Shown one piece after another: positions 62,661 through 64,000 of a stretch of 64,000 nucleotides of DNA. This DNA is from Triatoma infestans (lineage: Eukaryota > Arthropoda > Insecta > Hemiptera > Reduviidae). The stretch covers positions 23,744 to 87,743 of the forward strand of contig JAAEAF010014923.1 of the NCBI GenBank assembly GCA_011037195.1. The letters are read 5' to 3'. Each line of letters opens with the position of its first letter. The first letter of the stretch is position 1. The notes below the pieces were generated by a model. That model was given only the letters and a program-made list of their open reading frames with translations, was not told where the DNA came from and made no database searches. Made by a program: the position numbers and the translations under genes.

Positions 62661-63339
62661 TGGAGAAACACAATGTAATTATATAAATTAAAACTGGTAG
62701 ATGCTACACAGCGGGGAGGAAGCAAAAAGTAAATTAAAAAATATGTTTTTATAAAAAAATGAAAACATTCAAAGCAAGAAAATAGGTGATCAAAATTGAT
62801 CAAATTTATTGGTAGATTGAACTGTTTGTTTTTTTTAGATCTCTCCCCAAAGGTTCTATTATTTTATAATATAAGGATTATAAAACCTTTAGAATGAGGT
62901 ATCTTTAAATGTCTAAGATCAAATCTACTTTATCTAATACATATATCCTATATCCATTTGTCAGTATGAATCGTTGTTATACTTCTTTGATGTTATCTAA
63001 AACGAACTTCTCTAAATCCTGAATCGAATTCCTGCTTCCCTCTTGGACTACGCGCATCATTTCGACCAGTATTATTGCGTGATTTTATATAGTAAAATTA
63101 AAATTCATTTAAAAAAATAACTTTAAACTTCACGAAGAACAATATGCGGGTCAGTAAGTGGCCGGTTATCCATAGCTTGCTGATCACTGGCTTATACTAA
63201 ACTCATTACGAAGTCTTATTTAATGTATTATTTGACAATTTCAACAACGACTTCCAAATTTATTTACGTTGTTTTTTGTGTTCAGTTTCTAAATGATTTT
63301 ACCGAAAATACGAGTATATCAACTTCCTGAGTACGAAAA

Positions 63340-64000
63340 ATATTTTTTAACGAACAGCTTCTCTTATTCTCTCTCTCTTATGTGTGTGTGTGCGTGTGTT
63401 TTGCAAATGTTTACTTGTTTGTGAATAGAATACTTCAAAATCGAAAAATTTGCTCGCAAGGAGTATCTGTGGCATGCAGTTACTTGGGGAGTAGCGACCC
63501 CACGGGTTACCACAGCTCAGCACTCAATGCCCTTCGTCAGAACAGTACACAATACACTTAAGCAACATACACTTTACACTTTACAGACAAGGACAAACAC
63601 ACTACACAAACTAGGGTCTCCGTCCCTAGTCAACTGGCGTAAACCAAGGGAGAAGGAAGGGATTAGCTCAGTGTAGCCGCTGGACTAGCGACGCGCAGGT
63701 CCCGCGTTCGAATCCAGCGTGTTGCCCTTAGATTTTCTCTTCCTAGGAGCCTCTACAACTCACTGAACGGTGATGAGCAGTGTTGTCTCTAGCTAGAGAA
63801 CCCTGCTTGGATGCCGGCCGTAAACTGAGAAGGCTCCGGAGGCCACAATAGATCTTTCCGCCTTGCGAATCCCCTACAAGAATCTACATCTATATCGAAA
63901 AATTGCAGGAAGAGCAAACTTTATTTTTTTGCACCATTGCAACATAATTTCAGTCAAAATCCATCAACCAAAAGTGGCATTTCAGTGGTAGATTTTTTGT
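63340..64000 (+). repeat. Dispersed CA-core repeat, split by a composite SINE
   Basis: 63340-63460 has (GT)n, TTACTTGTTTGTGAATAGAA and ATCGAAAAATTTGC. The sequence resumes at 63894 with ATCGAAAAATTGCAGGAAG, then GCACCATTGCAAC and AAAATCCATCAACC, parallel to 12.0-12.1 kb. The repeat runs off the window end. Confidence 0.6.
63461..63873 (+). mobile_element. Composite element: module R plus SINE A copy 8
   Basis: Module R (63461-63643) is the reverse complement of 54596-54767 and precedes a full SINE A head: A box ATTAGCTCAGTG (about 63662), B box GCGTTCGAATCC (about 63706-63717), body CTTCCTAGGAGCCTCTACA, end at GCGAATCCCC (63873). ATCGAAAAATT(T)GC occurs on both sides (63440-63453 and 63894-63906), which would fit insertion as one unit, although 20 extra bases lie before the right repeat. 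Confidence 0.85.

Noticed and set aside
63655..63725. tRNA gene
   Set aside because: A and B boxes are present but the sequence does not fold as a clear cloverleaf and continues into the conserved SINE A body. The same applies to the heads at 6.5, 17.85, 19.7 and 60.3 kb.
1..64000. CRISPR array, rRNA, bacterial operon or prophage
   Set aside because: No regularly spaced repeats, no rRNA signature and no dense coding; content is typical of animal intergenic DNA.

Overview
The window looks like AT-rich, gene-poor nuclear DNA of an arthropod. It contains degraded jockey-type and I-type non-LTR retrotransposons, a Penelope-like element, hAT-like non-autonomous DNA elements, at least three tRNA-derived SINE families, many (CA)n, (ATT)n and (TATC)n microsatellites and long homopolymers. 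There is no operon-like gene packing, no rRNA, no free-standing tRNA gene and no CRISPR array. I cannot name the species; a chelicerate or hemipteran would fit, but that is a guess.

I see no convincing host protein-coding gene or exon. The recognisable coding sequence is transposon remains: jockey reverse-transcriptase pieces at 1.37-1.95, 38.6-39.7, 41.7-42.4 and probably 43.4 kb; I-type RNase H and C-terminal pieces at 2.0-2.9 (minus), 9.3-9.8 (minus) and 44.15-44.96 kb; a third LINE family at 46.26-46.74 (minus C-terminus), 46.98-47.48 (plus ORF1) and 53.1-53.9 kb; and a Penelope GIY-YIG domain at 36.1-36.4 kb (minus). All are 5'-truncated, frameshifted or interrupted by stops. The third jockey copy and several SINEs still have target-site duplications.

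SINE family A (A box, B box, a conserved body containing CTAGGAGCCTCTACA-like sequence, A-rich tail) has eight copies plus a 3' stub. Two of these copies carry an extra upstream module of about 180 bp at the same relative place, which looks like a composite element. SINE family B has two copies, both with 11-bp target-site duplications. SINE family C has about four copies. Two other groups recur. One is a dispersed repeat with a CA-rich core and a hairpin-like end. The other is a set of fold-back elements (16.34-16.62, 57.63-57.89, 58.51-58.73, 58.74-58.82 kb); the 16 and 57 kb members have arms that carry a CTGANGA / short hairpin / GAAAC signature also seen at the end of the Penelope copy at 35.6 kb.

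Between the repeats are non-repetitive patches of visibly higher GC (0.70-1.07, 11.3-11.7, 14.4-15.5, 20.3-20.7, 22.6-23.6, 26.2-26.8, 27.6-27.96, 33.54-34.33, 52.0-52.45, 59.34-59.58, 61.64-61.92 kb). They have no credible ORFs but contain CCAAT, CACGTG, GC/CACC, GATA, NK-2-like and Rel-type site matches. The strongest is 33.54-34.33 kb, which could be a promoter or CpG-rich first-exon region. Taken together this is most simply a large intergenic or intronic tract with scattered candidate regulatory islands in decayed mobile DNA. Functional claims about the islands are inference.
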